From Chlamydiota bacterium (lineage in GTDB: Bacteria > Chlamydiota > Chlamydiia > Chlamydiales > SLFE01): a stretch of DNA of 29,169 bases. Positions 7,116 through 15,125 of this stretch are shown one piece after another. The notes below the pieces were generated by a model, which saw only the letters and a list, made by a program, of their open reading frames with translations, was not told where the DNA came from and made no database searches. Made by a program: the position numbers and the translations under genes. The stretch is taken from NCBI GenBank assembly GCA_011065065.1, contig JAAKFL010000004.1, positions 1 to 29,169 of the forward strand, read 5' to 3'. Each line of letters starts with the position of its first letter. Within the stretch, counting starts at the first letter, position 1.

Positions 7116-9338
7116 ATGCACAGACGACGTCGAGGCATTTTATTTTGGTTGACTAATCGTTTTACTTACGCTCAGAAATATGTGATTGCTGGGTTAGTGA
7201 GAGGAATTGGATTTTTTATTTTCTGGTTCTCACTTCTGTTCCTAATCATTAATCAAGTTTCATTAATCAAAGCCCAGCTCAGTAGCAATCGTTTACAAGC
7301 TCCATTAAGAAAAATTTATGAGAGCGTGATTCTTCACGAAATTGACTCAGAAAGAATTCAAGGTGGCGCTGCAGGTCTGGAAAATAATTTAGAAAAATAT
7401 GAAACGACAATTTCCGAACAGTTAGGAGTGTTGAGCCGAGAAGGGGCTGATGAAGTATTTAGTGAAGACGAGGATGCGAATTATGTTACCTTCAAACTGG
7501 TAAAAGAAAAATGGTCGGAGATTGGAAACCAAGACACGAGTTCTCCAGAAGCCTATCAATCTCTCATTCGTGATGTTCGTATTCTTATGGAAGAGAATAC
7601 CGACAATGTGATCCTCACAAAGGATCCGATCAACGTCAGCTATTTGCTGTTGGAAAATATAAAAAGACGTTTGCGTGATTCCCAGTCCTACATCTGGCAA
7701 GCAGTAACTATCAGCGAAAAAGCCCAAAATCAAAATGAGATAGATAGCACTGATCGCGAACAATTACGTATCATCTCACAGTACCTTCAACGGAGTTCGG
7801 AATCCACTTTTGAAGAACTCAAAAAAATTAAATCACAATTAGAGTCCTATGACGATTTCGCAGATATAGGACGGCGTCTAAGGGTCTCAGTCAACCAGTA
7901 CCGAATTTCCGTCGAAGAATTTGTACTTTTAATAGAAGAAGGATTTCTTGAACCCGAGAATCAACTAACCCCTGAATACATGACTATTGATGGCACATTA
8001 CTGTTGGGAAGTACCATTGCTCTTGGTGGGCTCACCACGAAACAACTGGACTTGATTCTTGAACAAAGAAAATTAGAATTGTGGACCGGAATGTTCATAG
8101 TATTTATTTTGGGAATCTTTTTTACATTTTTGGGAAGTTATATCGGTGTCCACTTCGTTTATGAAGCCATTCAAGCTTTTCATGCGCTTGATGTGGGCAC
8201 CAGAAAGTTAACATCGGGAGATCTGTCAGTTCGTGTTCCTATTGTTTATACAGAAGAAATTGGTAAGGCGACGATGGCCTTTAACCGAATGGCTGACCAC
8301 CTCGAAAAACTCATTAATCAACAACGGAATCTATTTGAAGCGACTAGCAAACTGGCTGAAGGAAATTTTTCCGTCCGGGTACAAGTAGACGAAAATTCTG
8401 ATGAGGAAATTATACAAGTTTCCAACTCCTTTAACATTATGGCACAAACGTTTGAAGAAATTGTGCGGCAGCTGCATCGATTGGGAGTCAACTTAACCTC
8501 TTCCGCAAACGAAATCGCCCTAACTTCCAAAAAGCAACAGCAACTGATTGTTGAACAAGGGGAAGCCACGCGTGAGATTTCCATTACGGCAAGCGAAATC
8601 TCGACCACAGCGAAAGATTTTGCCATCACAATTAATGACGTCAGTATTGTTGCAGAGCAGTCTTCAAGTCTCGCATCGGATGGTCAGGATAGCTTGATCG
8701 AGATGGAAAAAATCATGAGACAAATGGTTGGGGCTTCATCCAACATTGCTGAAAAATTGGATATTCTCAATGAAAAAGCAAGTCTCATCACTAAGATCAT
8801 TACAACGATCACAAATGTCGCCCGTCAAACAAACTTACTTTCTCTTAACGCTGCAATTGAAGCAGAAAAAACAGGGATGTTTTCCCGCGACTTCTCGGTC
8901 ATCGCCCGCGAGATCCGTCGCCTTGCTGACCAAACCGCTCTCGCCACTCTTGATATTGAAAATATCGTGAACGAAATCATGAATGCGGTCTCTTCTTGTG
9001 TGAGCGGAGTTGAAGACTTCACGAAAAAGATTCAGTTTGGTGTGGATCAAGTTGTGGTTGTAGGAGAACAACTTGGCCAGATCATCGTCCAAGTTCAAGC
9101 TCTGGCCTACCGTTTCGAAACGGTGAATGAAGGGATGCAGTCTCAGTCCGGATCAGCAGAAAAAATTAATGAGGCTATGGTGAAACTGAGCCATTCCGCT
9201 AGCGCCACCACAGAATCTATTTCTCGCTTTAGTGAAACCATTGACAACTTAAGTGGGGCTTCACAAGATCTCCGTCAAACGATCGAAAATATCAGCGTGA
9301 GCGATAAAAAGCCTTCTCTTTTAAATATACCCAAATAA
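7116..9338 (+). CDS. Methyl-accepting chemotaxis-like receptor, paralogue 3
   Basis: Third tandem paralogue (740 aa). An Arg-rich N-terminus (HRRRR) precedes span 1 at about residues 22-46. The extracytoplasmic helical region is divergent from the other two, and span 2 is at about 324-350. HAMP (TSGDLSVRVP, EEIGKATMAFNRMADHLE) and a second HAMP-like unit (AEGNFSVRVQV, EEIIQVSNSFNIMAQTFE) follow, then the signalling coiled coil. The tip near residue 569 is ARQTNLLSLNAAIEAEKTG, which keeps QTN and the Glu, but the normally GEQGRGF-like stretch is MFSRDF. An AAAGGG Shine-Dalgarno lies just before ATG 7116. Sensor regions differ far more than HAMP and tip regions between the copies, suggesting different ligands and a common output. 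Confidence 0.9.
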   Translation: MHRRRRGILFWLTNRFTYAQKYVIAGLVRGIGFFIFWFSLLFLIINQVSLIKAQLSSNRLQAPLRKIYESVILHEIDSERIQGGAAGLENNLEKYETTISEQLGVLSREGADEVFSEDEDANYVTFKLVKEKWSEIGNQDTSSPEAYQSLIRDVRILMEENTDNVILTKDPINVSYLLLENIKRRLRDSQSYIWQAVTISEKAQNQNEIDSTDREQLRIISQYLQRSSESTFEELKKIKSQLESYDDFADIGRRLRVSVNQYRISVEEFVLLIEEGFLEPENQLTPEYMTIDGTLLLGSTIALGGLTTKQLDLILEQRKLELWTGMFIVFILGIFFTFLGSYIGVHFVYEAIQAFHALDVGTRKLTSGDLSVRVPIVYTEEIGKATMAFNRMADHLEKLINQQRNLFEATSKLAEGNFSVRVQVDENSDEEIIQVSNSFNIMAQTFEEIVRQLHRLGVNLTSSANEIALTSKKQQQLIVEQGEATREISITASEISTTAKDFAITINDVSIVAEQSSSLASDGQDSLIEMEKIMRQMVGASSNIAEKLDILNEKASLITKIITTITNVARQTNLLSLNAAIEAEKTGMFSRDFSVIAREIRRLADQTALATLDIENIVNEIMNAVSSCVSGVEDFTKKIQFGVDQVVVVGEQLGQIIVQVQALAYRFETVNEGMQSQSGSAEKINEAMVKLSHSASATTESISRFSETIDNLSGASQDLRQTIENISVSDKKPSLLNIPK

Positions 9339-9361
9339 GTTCAAGAATCGGTTTGGGTATA
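9326..9361. repeat. Short inverted repeat at the receptor operon end
   Basis: Ten-base perfect arms TATACCCAAA (9326-9335) and TTTGGGTATA (9352-9361) flank a 16-base loop that includes the stop codon of receptor 3. No T-run follows, so an intrinsic terminator is doubtful. The right arm overlaps the -35 region of the fabI promoter, so it could also be an operator. Confidence 0.5.
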
Positions 9362-9381
9362 AATCATAAGTGGGATATAAT
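9353..9381 (+). promoter_or_regulatory. Candidate fabI promoter
   Basis: TTGGGT (9353-9358), a 17-base spacer and a perfect TATAAT (9376-9381). The predicted start site (about 9387-9389) falls right before the fabI ATG at 9390, and the bases before that ATG (CTCTCCTT) contain no Shine-Dalgarno. The transcript would be nearly leaderless. Confidence 0.55.
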
Positions 9382-9389
9382 CTCTCCTT

Positions 9390-10262
9390 ATGCTGAATAT
9401 CAATTTAAAAGGTAAAAAAGTTTTTATAGCAGGCGTTGCCGACGATAAAGGTTTCGGATGGGCCATAGCCAAAGTTCTCGCCGAAGCGGGCGCTGAAATC
9501 ATCATCGGAACATGGCCTCCTGTATATAATATTTTTTTGAAAAGTCTCTCATCGGGGAAAATCGATCAATCGTTCAACATAGCGAAAATCTATCCACTAG
9601 ATGCGGCATTTGATTCATCTGAAGATGTGCCTGAAGAAATCAAGCAGAATAAGCGTTATCAGTGTCACGAGAAGTATACGATTTCTGAGATTGCGGAAGA
9701 GGTGAAGAAAGATTTTGGGACAATTGATATTTTGGTGCATTCATTAGCTAATGGTCCTGAGGCCCAAAAGCCACTTCTTGAGACATCACGCGAAGGCTAC
9801 TTAGCCGCTGTGAGTGTTTCCTCTTATTCATTTGTGAGTTTGGTTTCCCATTTTGGCCCTATTATGAACGAGGGTGGTGCTGCGTTGACACTCAGCTATA
9901 TTGCGGCTGAGAAGGTGGTTCCTGGTTACGGAGGGGGCTTGAATGCGGCAAAAGCGGCGCTTGAAAGCGATACCCGCTATTTAGCGTGGGAAGCAGGTCG
10001 AAAGTGGGGGATGCGCGTCAATGCCATTTCTGCTGGACCTTTGGGGAGCCGAGCAGCGAAAGCCATTGGATTTATCGATAAGGTGATTGCTTATTCAGAA
10101 GCGAATGCTCCCATGGCCAAAAGTCTTAATCCTATCGAGGTGGGTCATACGGCGGCATTTTTGCTGTCGCCTTTGGCAACAGCCATTACAGGCGAGACCA
10201 TTTTTGTGGACAATGGGCTTCATATCATGGGAGTCGCCACCGACAGTCCTTGTTTCATTTAA
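9390..10262 (+). CDS. fabI: Enoyl-ACP reductase FabI, plant/chlamydial type
   Basis: NADH-dependent reduction of enoyl-ACP, the last step of each fatty acid elongation cycle (FAS II), cytosolic. The 290-aa protein shows the Rossmann start KVFIAGVADDKGFGWAIAK, a long insert after the first sheet (about residues 45-100) typical of the plant-type enzyme, and the catalytic region SYIAAEKVVPGYGGG followed by LNAAKAALE, giving Tyr170, Tyr180 and Lys188. The Tyr-x7-Lys spacing is the plant/chlamydial variant rather than the E. coli Tyr-x6-Lys. The Rossmann end ITGETIFVDNGLHIMG is intact. It lies 51 bases after receptor 3 and has its own promoter-like sequence, so coupling to the receptors is not needed. 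Confidence 0.96.
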   Translation: MLNINLKGKKVFIAGVADDKGFGWAIAKVLAEAGAEIIIGTWPPVYNIFLKSLSSGKIDQSFNIAKIYPLDAAFDSSEDVPEEIKQNKRYQCHEKYTISEIAEEVKKDFGTIDILVHSLANGPEAQKPLLETSREGYLAAVSVSSYSFVSLVSHFGPIMNEGGAALTLSYIAAEKVVPGYGGGLNAAKAALESDTRYLAWEAGRKWGMRVNAISAGPLGSRAAKAIGFIDKVIAYSEANAPMAKSLNPIEVGHTAAFLLSPLATAITGETIFVDNGLHIMGVATDSPCFI

Positions 10263-10374
10263 GTAACCATTCTCCAATATTTTTTTACTAGGAAGTTGTT
10301 GACTTCCGAGAACTTCCGTGTTAACTTCAGAGTAGATTTATTTACTTTAAGGTTTTATTTTTTTTTAACTTCAT

Positions 10375-10470
10375 ACTTCTGACTTCTGACTTCTGACTTC
10401 TGACTTCTGACTTCTGACTTCTGACTTCTGACTTCTGACTTCTGACTTCTGACTTCTGACTTCTGACTTC
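10375..10470. repeat. GACTTCT heptamer tandem array
   Basis: Twelve perfect consecutive copies of GACTTCT from 10381, plus partial copies at both ends (start ACTTCT at 10375, end GACTTC at 10470). The purity indicates recent expansion by slippage. An open frame through it on the minus strand (repeating SEVRSQK) is an artefact of the repeat. It directly abuts the MITE-like element at 10476. Confidence 0.97.
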
Positions 10471-10475
10471 AAAAT

Positions 10476-10738
10476 GGCAAGCCTGTGCACTTTTGAGTAA
10501 ACTCAGCAGGGCTGGAAGCCCGACATTTGTCAGCCCAGGCTGTAGCGGAGCGGAGGCCTGGGAAAACGAATCAAAAGAAAAAAGCCCTGAAAGGGTGGCA
10601 TATGCCGCGGTCAGTGTCACCCTTTCAGGGCTTTGATGTTTTTTTGTTCGTTTTCCCAGGCCTCCGCTCCGCTACTGCCTGGGCTGTCACCTGTCGGGCT
10701 TTCAGCCCTGCTGATAGCCGCTCGGGGCTCCAAGAAGT
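10476..10738. mobile_element. MITE-like repeat element, copy A
   Basis: About 263 bases with nested inverted structure. Outer arms pair CAGCAGGGCTGGAAGCCCGAC with its near complement at the right (GTCGGGCTTTCAGCCCTGCTG). Next are GCCCAGGC..GAGCGGAGGCCTGGGA and its complement, and the centre is a 16-bp perfect hairpin (10582-10597 and 10618-10633, AAGCCCTGAAAGGGTG). Element B at 21875-22183 is its reverse complement, including both flanks outside the palindrome, so A and B are copies of one element in opposite orientation. It has no coding capacity; any movement would need a transposase elsewhere. Confidence 0.8.
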
Positions 10739-10760
10739 AAAATAATAAAATAATAAACCG

Positions 10761-10790
10761 TTGACATTAATTACTTTAATCTAGTAAAAT
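10761..10790 (+). promoter_or_regulatory. Strong candidate promoter
   Basis: Perfect TTGACA (10761-10766), an 18-base spacer and TAAAAT (10785-10790). Transcription would start near 10797 and run through the 39-codon ORF at 10834 and into the 11066 gene cluster. It starts 22 bases after the end of element A. Confidence 0.7.
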
Positions 10791-10833
10791 TGTTTAAAGG
10801 GAAATTACTTCCTCTATAAAAAGGAGAATTAAC

Positions 10834-10953
10834 ATGTTTAAACAAGAATTAAAACCGACGTGTAGGACGAATTGTCCAGACAAGTCTTTATCTTCTACAA
10901 TCCTTTCTTATCTTTATCATTCCTATCATCATTATTTTATGATGTGGCGATAA
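10834..10953 (+). CDS. Small ORF, 39 aa, possible leader peptide
   Basis: ATG 10834 to TAA 10953 with an excellent Shine-Dalgarno, AAGGAG at 10821-10826, 7 bases upstream, and a consensus promoter at 10761-10790. The protein is MFKQELKPTCRTN and following; its last 15 residues (SYLYHSYHHYFMMWR) hold four Tyr, three His, one Phe and one Trp. This could be a real small protein, a leader peptide sensing aromatic amino acid supply for the peptide-transporter cluster downstream, or a remnant. After the stop lies T-rich DNA (10960-10980) and a small CGCTA/TAGCG hairpin near 11007, with no clear terminator/antiterminator pair. I do not recognise the sequence. Confidence 0.4.
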   Translation: MFKQELKPTCRTNCPDKSLSSTILSYLYHSYHHYFMMWR

Positions 10954-11065
10954 GCCATCCCCAATTTTTTTCATTTTTTTAACAGTTATTGAGTTTTCAT
11001 TTTTTCGCTAGCGATTTTTAGCGTCTGAAATGAGACATTATTAAAATTTTATTAAGGAGAATACA

Positions 11066-12259
11066 ATGAATACACAAGTTTCATTTGTGTCGTCGTTGCT
11101 TCCTGCCTCGGTTGTAAAAAATCTTGAATCTCCATCTACGCGCGGAAGGAAGGAATGTACACAAGAAAATAGGGTGCTTTGCGTGTCAAAGCTGCTCATA
11201 AACCTCATAAAGGGGGCTGCTTCAGATTATAGGGAAGGACTTTATATTAAATTTGATGGTAACCCCGGAGATAGCGGATGCCAAAATCAGGCTCTTGCCC
11301 TCCGCACTATTTCAAGACTAGACTTGGAGGAGGAGTTTTCATCCCTTGCTTCCAAAGCTAAAGAAATACAAGAAATTTTTAATCAAAGATGCCTCATGCC
11401 GAGAAAGGAAAAGAGAAAACAAGGCTCACCTTTTGAGCTCTTTCAACGATGCTTCTCTAAGATTGAAATTTCTAAGGAAATGGAATACTTGCTGCACTGC
11501 TATTTGTCTGCTGTGATGAGGGCTCCTGTTAAGACTGAAGATAATGGGGTTGTTTTAACACGATGTGAGATTAATAACTTAAGCAACTTGTCTGAAAACA
11601 TCACGTATATACCAATGAAGCGGCTGAAAAAGATTCTTAATAATAACAAAGAGATTCTTTCAGTACTTTCCGTGAATGCCGTGGAATGTGAAGCCAAAAA
11701 GCTGACATCTGTTGCAGTATCTGAGAAAGAATTGATCGTGAAAATGCTTTCACCTGAGCACAGAAAGACAATAAAGTGTTTCGGGGAGCTTAGAACCTTT
11801 GGATGTCTTTTTTATGAGGTTAAGACACTTATCTTTGGTTTGCGGGAAAGGCAAGATGTCGTCTGCTTGAGGAAAATCCTCAAAGAAGGTGATGAACCTG
11901 TACGGATTTTTCTTAAACCTTCTGAACCGGGAGGAGAATTTCAGGTGATTCTTAAGGAGTCTGTTCCAGATAACACTCCAGTCACAGTGTTTGAAGCTGT
12001 GTTCAAGGGAAACAGAGAAGAGGTGTGCTCAGAAATCGAGGAGCGTGGGTTCACGGAACTCATCTTGATTGAAGGGGCTGTGGTACCCCAATACGATCCT
12101 AAATCCAAACTTGAGGAAGTCAAAGATGAACTGGCTCGAGAAGAAATCTCCCGTTTTAGAGAGATAAAACGACCTATTTTTGAACTTGACCACGTCTACT
12201 TCACTAAGAAAGAAGAAACTGGATTGTGCCAGGAGGGAAGGAAATGGATCGTCGTTTAG
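11066..12259 (+). CDS. Hypothetical protein, 397 aa
   Basis: Not recognised. It has a good Shine-Dalgarno (AAGGAG) ahead of ATG 11066. There is no signal peptide or membrane span, so it is probably soluble. It is rich in Lys/Glu, with charged helical stretches at about residues 60-140 and 345-375 and several Cys. The C-terminal third (VRIFLKPSEPGGEFQVILKE, then FTELILIEGAVVPQYDP) looks alpha/beta, and the region KLEEVKDELAREEISRF is a clear charged helix. Its stop codon overlaps the next gene by 16 bases, and that gene's Shine-Dalgarno lies inside it, so translation is probably coupled to the peptide transporter. The long frame, ribosome site and overlap support a real gene; the function cannot be assigned. 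A lineage-specific chlamydial protein is a reasonable guess. Confidence 0.75.
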   Translation: MNTQVSFVSSLLPASVVKNLESPSTRGRKECTQENRVLCVSKLLINLIKGAASDYREGLYIKFDGNPGDSGCQNQALALRTISRLDLEEEFSSLASKAKEIQEIFNQRCLMPRKEKRKQGSPFELFQRCFSKIEISKEMEYLLHCYLSAVMRAPVKTEDNGVVLTRCEINNLSNLSENITYIPMKRLKKILNNNKEILSVLSVNAVECEAKKLTSVAVSEKELIVKMLSPEHRKTIKCFGELRTFGCLFYEVKTLIFGLRERQDVVCLRKILKEGDEPVRIFLKPSEPGGEFQVILKESVPDNTPVTVFEAVFKGNREEVCSEIEERGFTELILIEGAVVPQYDPKSKLEEVKDELAREEISRFREIKRPIFELDHVYFTKKEETGLCQEGRKWIVV

Positions 12260-13596
12260 TTATCTTAACCTCTCTCTCTTTGGTCCAGATGTGGAAGTTC
12301 TTTAGCCAATATGGAGTCAGGGTGTTGCTCGTGCTTTACCTGGTCCAAGAACTGCATTACTCTGACGCTCGCGCAATTGGGATGAATGCTGTCTTCATTG
12401 GACTGGTAGAGCTTGGAGGAATCTTTGGTGGTTTAATTGCTGACAGATTTCTCGGACTTCGTAGATCGACGATCTTCGGAGCGTGGTTGCTGGCCACAGG
12501 TTACTTCTCGTTATTATCAGAATCCTCATTGTTTTTGGCTATGGGGCTGATAGTTGCCGGATCAAGCCTTTTTTCCAGTAATATCATGGCTCTATTGGGT
12601 TCGGTTTATGAGGAGAACAGTTCTGAACGAGAAAAAGGGTTTACAATTTTCTACATAATTCAGAATTTGGGAGCTCTAGTTTCGACAATTCTCTGTGGAA
12701 TTGTCGCCAACCAGTACGGATTTCGTTACGGATTTGCTCTGGCAGCCAGTGGCATGGTGTTCGGAAATATTGTCTTGTTTTTTTTGCGCAAGCCCTTGCG
12801 AGAACTCGACCAGTCCCCTCCAAAAAGAGGAGGCATTGTGTTATCGATACTTGGTGTGATCGCTCTTTTGGCTGTGGGAACATTGGGTGTCTATGCAGAA
12901 GAAATCGTTTTCCAATTTTTGCCCTTGTTGACGATGGGATTATTTGGAGGTTTTGCGTTCTTTTTGGTGAAGGATGCGATGATCCCCAAAAAACAAATTT
13001 ATCAACTTTTGGTTTACCTCGGAGCTCTCATTCTCTTCTTTGCGATTGAGGATCAGATTTTCTCGTCTTTGATTTTGTTTACGGAACGGGTCACTGACCG
13101 CACTTTGTTTGGATGGGAAATTTCCAGTTCTTTGATTACGAGTATCAATCCAATTGTGATCATCTTATTGGGAACGGCTGTCGTCAGCTTAAAGTCAAAA
13201 CTGGTGACCCCTTTTATTATAACAGGAGGGGCTTTTGCGATTTTGGCGGCTTTTTGTTTCTTCAACTTCAGTATCTCCATTCTGGGAGTCATGGGGGTTG
13301 TAGGGGCGATTTCGATCGCTGAACTGATGATCGGGCCTTTAGTCATGAGCTTCACATCTGAAGTGGCTGCAAAAGGACGACCCGGAATGGTTATGGGATT
13401 GGTGCCCATTGCTTTTTCACTTGCGGTTCAGATGAGTGGGGGAGTGGGTCAATTGATGGCTGTAGAGAACAAAGAGCAATCGCTAGAGATCTACGGTACA
13501 GGATTTGGCATAGTCGCTCTCTTGATGGTTGGGGGTGGTTTTATATTACATATATTAATGAGGAGATTTTCATATGAAAAATATTGTGTTTCGTGA
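12244..13596 (+). CDS. POT/PTR2-family proton-coupled peptide transporter
   Basis: Major facilitator superfamily protein (450 aa from this start) with about 12 membrane spans, most like proton-dependent oligopeptide transporters, which import di- and tripeptides across the inner membrane. Evidence: an N-terminal YGVRVLLVLYLVQEL segment, then GGIFGGLIADRFLGLRRSTIFGAWLLATGYF spread over about residues 57-90, matching the POT pattern GG-ADr-lG-Ga-l-GY, and GFTIFYIIQNLGALVS at about 135-150, resembling the second POT signature. I chose ATG 12244 over 12226 because an AGGAGGG Shine-Dalgarno at 12232-12238 fits it. It overlaps the unknown gene upstream (16 bases) and pepA downstream (23 bases). Substrate is inferred from the family and the adjacent peptidase; another MFS substrate is possible. 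Confidence 0.82.
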   Translation: MDRRLVILTSLSLVQMWKFFSQYGVRVLLVLYLVQELHYSDARAIGMNAVFIGLVELGGIFGGLIADRFLGLRRSTIFGAWLLATGYFSLLSESSLFLAMGLIVAGSSLFSSNIMALLGSVYEENSSEREKGFTIFYIIQNLGALVSTILCGIVANQYGFRYGFALAASGMVFGNIVLFFLRKPLRELDQSPPKRGGIVLSILGVIALLAVGTLGVYAEEIVFQFLPLLTMGLFGGFAFFLVKDAMIPKKQIYQLLVYLGALILFFAIEDQIFSSLILFTERVTDRTLFGWEISSSLITSINPIVIILLGTAVVSLKSKLVTPFIITGGAFAILAAFCFFNFSISILGVMGVVGAISIAELMIGPLVMSFTSEVAAKGRPGMVMGLVPIAFSLAVQMSGGVGQLMAVENKEQSLEIYGTGFGIVALLMVGGGFILHILMRRFSYEKYCVS

Positions 13597-14893
13597 TTCG
13601 TTAGATGGAATTGATGCGGATGTGCTTATTCTCCGCCACAATTCTCTTCAAGAGAACATCAATCAACAGCTCAATGGAGCTGTTGATTTTAACCTGAATC
13701 TATTTTCGTATCCCGTGACCATGACGTCAAATGGTGCGTGCTCAGTTCCCAAGCTAATTTTTGTGAACGGAACAGAAAATTTGGCATCCTTGGCCAATGA
13801 GAAAACAGTTGCGATTGCCATTGATCAGGTTCCTGCAGAACAACTCGCTTTTGAGATTTTGATGGATGACGCAAAAGCGGAAAATGTTATTTTTATTTGC
13901 GATGATCCAAAACAATCAGAGCAATCTTTCCAAAAATATCGTGATATTTTTGAAAGTGTGACGTTGGCAAAAGAGATCATTGCGTCGCCGGCAAACCTTA
14001 TGCCCCCGGCAGAGATTGCCAGACGATGTCAACAACTCGAAAATCTTACAGTGACAGTTTTTGATGAAGATCAATTGCGTGACCATGGAGCTCATGCCTT
14101 ACTTGCTGTAGGAAAGGGAAGTCCTAATACTCCTAAGATGGTTATTATGGAGTATCGAGGATCCGACGAACCACCTATCGCTCTTGTTGGAAAAGGCATT
14201 TGTTATGATGCAGGAGGCATCAACCTAAAAAATTCTTATCTCGTCGAAATGAAATGGGATAAAGCTGGCGCTGGCGCTGTCATCGGAGTGATGGACGCTC
14301 TTTCAAAATTAAAACTCCCAATAAATGTTGTGGGAGTCATTGTCTTAGCTGAAAATATGCCTGATGGGAATGCTTTAAAACCAGGAGATGTCATTTCTTC
14401 AATGTCAGGAAAAAGTATCGAAGTGATCGATACCGATTGTGAGGGGAGACTCGCTCTAGTTGATGGGATTGCTTATGTTCAAAAGTATTTTTCACCTAAA
14501 ACCCTTATTGATCTAGGTACCCTGACACTCGAAACATTTGGAGCCTTAGGAGCAGAATACGCTGGCCTCTTTTCTCCTGATCCCGAACTATCTCAAGCTT
14601 TGATTGAAGCTGGGGAAGCGGTTGGAGAAAAACTATGGCCATTACCCCTAGGTGATTATTATGCCCAACAAATTCGTTCTAAAAACGCGGATTTGAAGAA
14701 TGTTGGTGTCTTTCGTTATGGGGGCAGTTCTGCAGCGGCTGAATTTATTCGGGCTTTTGTGGATCCGAAGATTTCTTGGGCTCACCTTGATATCGCGGGA
14801 ACAGCCTGGAAATTGGATAGACCGGAGGATGGAGTCACCGCATTTGGTGTCCGACTCATCATGGAATATCTATTTAGCTATAACTCAAAATAA
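13574..14893 (+). CDS. pepA: Leucyl aminopeptidase (M17 family)
   Basis: Di-metal cytosolic aminopeptidase that removes N-terminal residues from peptides. The M17 metal ligands are all visible: Lys207 and Asp212 in VGKGICYDAGG, Asp229 in EMKWDKAGAG, and Asp288 and Glu290 in the family signature (here DTDCEGRLALVDG, usually NTDAEGRL). Arg292 and Lys219 match catalytic positions. One residue is missing between Asp212 and Asp229 relative to E. coli PepA. At 439 aa it is shorter than the usual 480-500, with the shortening in the N-terminal non-catalytic domain. ATG 13574 has an AGGAG site 8 bases upstream and overlaps the transporter gene, so imported peptides and their hydrolysis look co-expressed. 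Confidence 0.95.
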   Translation: MKNIVFRDSLDGIDADVLILRHNSLQENINQQLNGAVDFNLNLFSYPVTMTSNGACSVPKLIFVNGTENLASLANEKTVAIAIDQVPAEQLAFEILMDDAKAENVIFICDDPKQSEQSFQKYRDIFESVTLAKEIIASPANLMPPAEIARRCQQLENLTVTVFDEDQLRDHGAHALLAVGKGSPNTPKMVIMEYRGSDEPPIALVGKGICYDAGGINLKNSYLVEMKWDKAGAGAVIGVMDALSKLKLPINVVGVIVLAENMPDGNALKPGDVISSMSGKSIEVIDTDCEGRLALVDGIAYVQKYFSPKTLIDLGTLTLETFGALGAEYAGLFSPDPELSQALIEAGEAVGEKLWPLPLGDYYAQQIRSKNADLKNVGVFRYGGSSAAAEFIRAFVDPKISWAHLDIAGTAWKLDRPEDGVTAFGVRLIMEYLFSYNSK

Positions 14894-14903
14894 CAGCGTT
14901 TTG

Positions 14904-14932
14904 TGAGTTATAGAAGCTCTTTCTATAACTCA
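14904..14932. terminator. Hairpin downstream of pepA
   Basis: Perfect 12-base arms TGAGTTATAGAA (14904-14915) and TTCTATAACTCA (14921-14932) with a 5-base loop, 11 bases after the pepA stop. There is no T-run after it, so it may be an RNA-stabilising hairpin or a weak terminator rather than a classic intrinsic one. Confidence 0.45.
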
Positions 14933-15052
14933 TTGCTCGCGATGACTGGTGGAGGTCATATTGATTTTTTTATGTGTTGCCAAGATGATTTTTAGATCTA
15001 AAACTTTAATAGAGAATGGTTAGAGTCAAAAATATTGGATATAAGTCTGTGT

Positions 15053-15087
15053 CTTCGCGCATCTTCGCGGTCTTCGCGACCTTCGCG
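15053..15087. repeat. CTTCGCG short tandem array
   Basis: Four copies of CTTCGCG at 15053, 15063, 15072 and 15081, at 9-10 base spacing, followed by GTTAAATTTTTT. The GC-rich block stands out from its AT-rich surroundings. It sits in the 295-base gap between pepA and the permease, which holds no gene that I can see. From memory, similar CTTCGCG/CTTTGCG arrays ending in GGTTAAA occur between genes in many unrelated environmental bacteria. Confidence 0.8.
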
Positions 15088-15125
15088 GTTAAATTTTTTA
15101 AAGACAATTAGAACTTCAATATACG

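Noticed and set aside
9326..9361. Intrinsic terminator for the receptor operon
   Set aside because: The stem is AT-rich with a 16-base loop and no T-run follows; retained only as an inverted repeat.
10375..10470. Possible CRISPR array
   Set aside because: Repeats are 7 bases without spacers; no cas genes are present. A simple tandem repeat.
10342..10620. Minus-strand 92-codon frame through the heptamer array
   Set aside because: Its repeating SEVRSQK product is only a translation of the GACTTCT array plus element A.
10527..10745. Plus-strand 72-codon frame inside element A
   Set aside because: Lies wholly within the palindromic repeat element, has no ribosome site, and the copy at 21875 does not keep the frame open in the same way.
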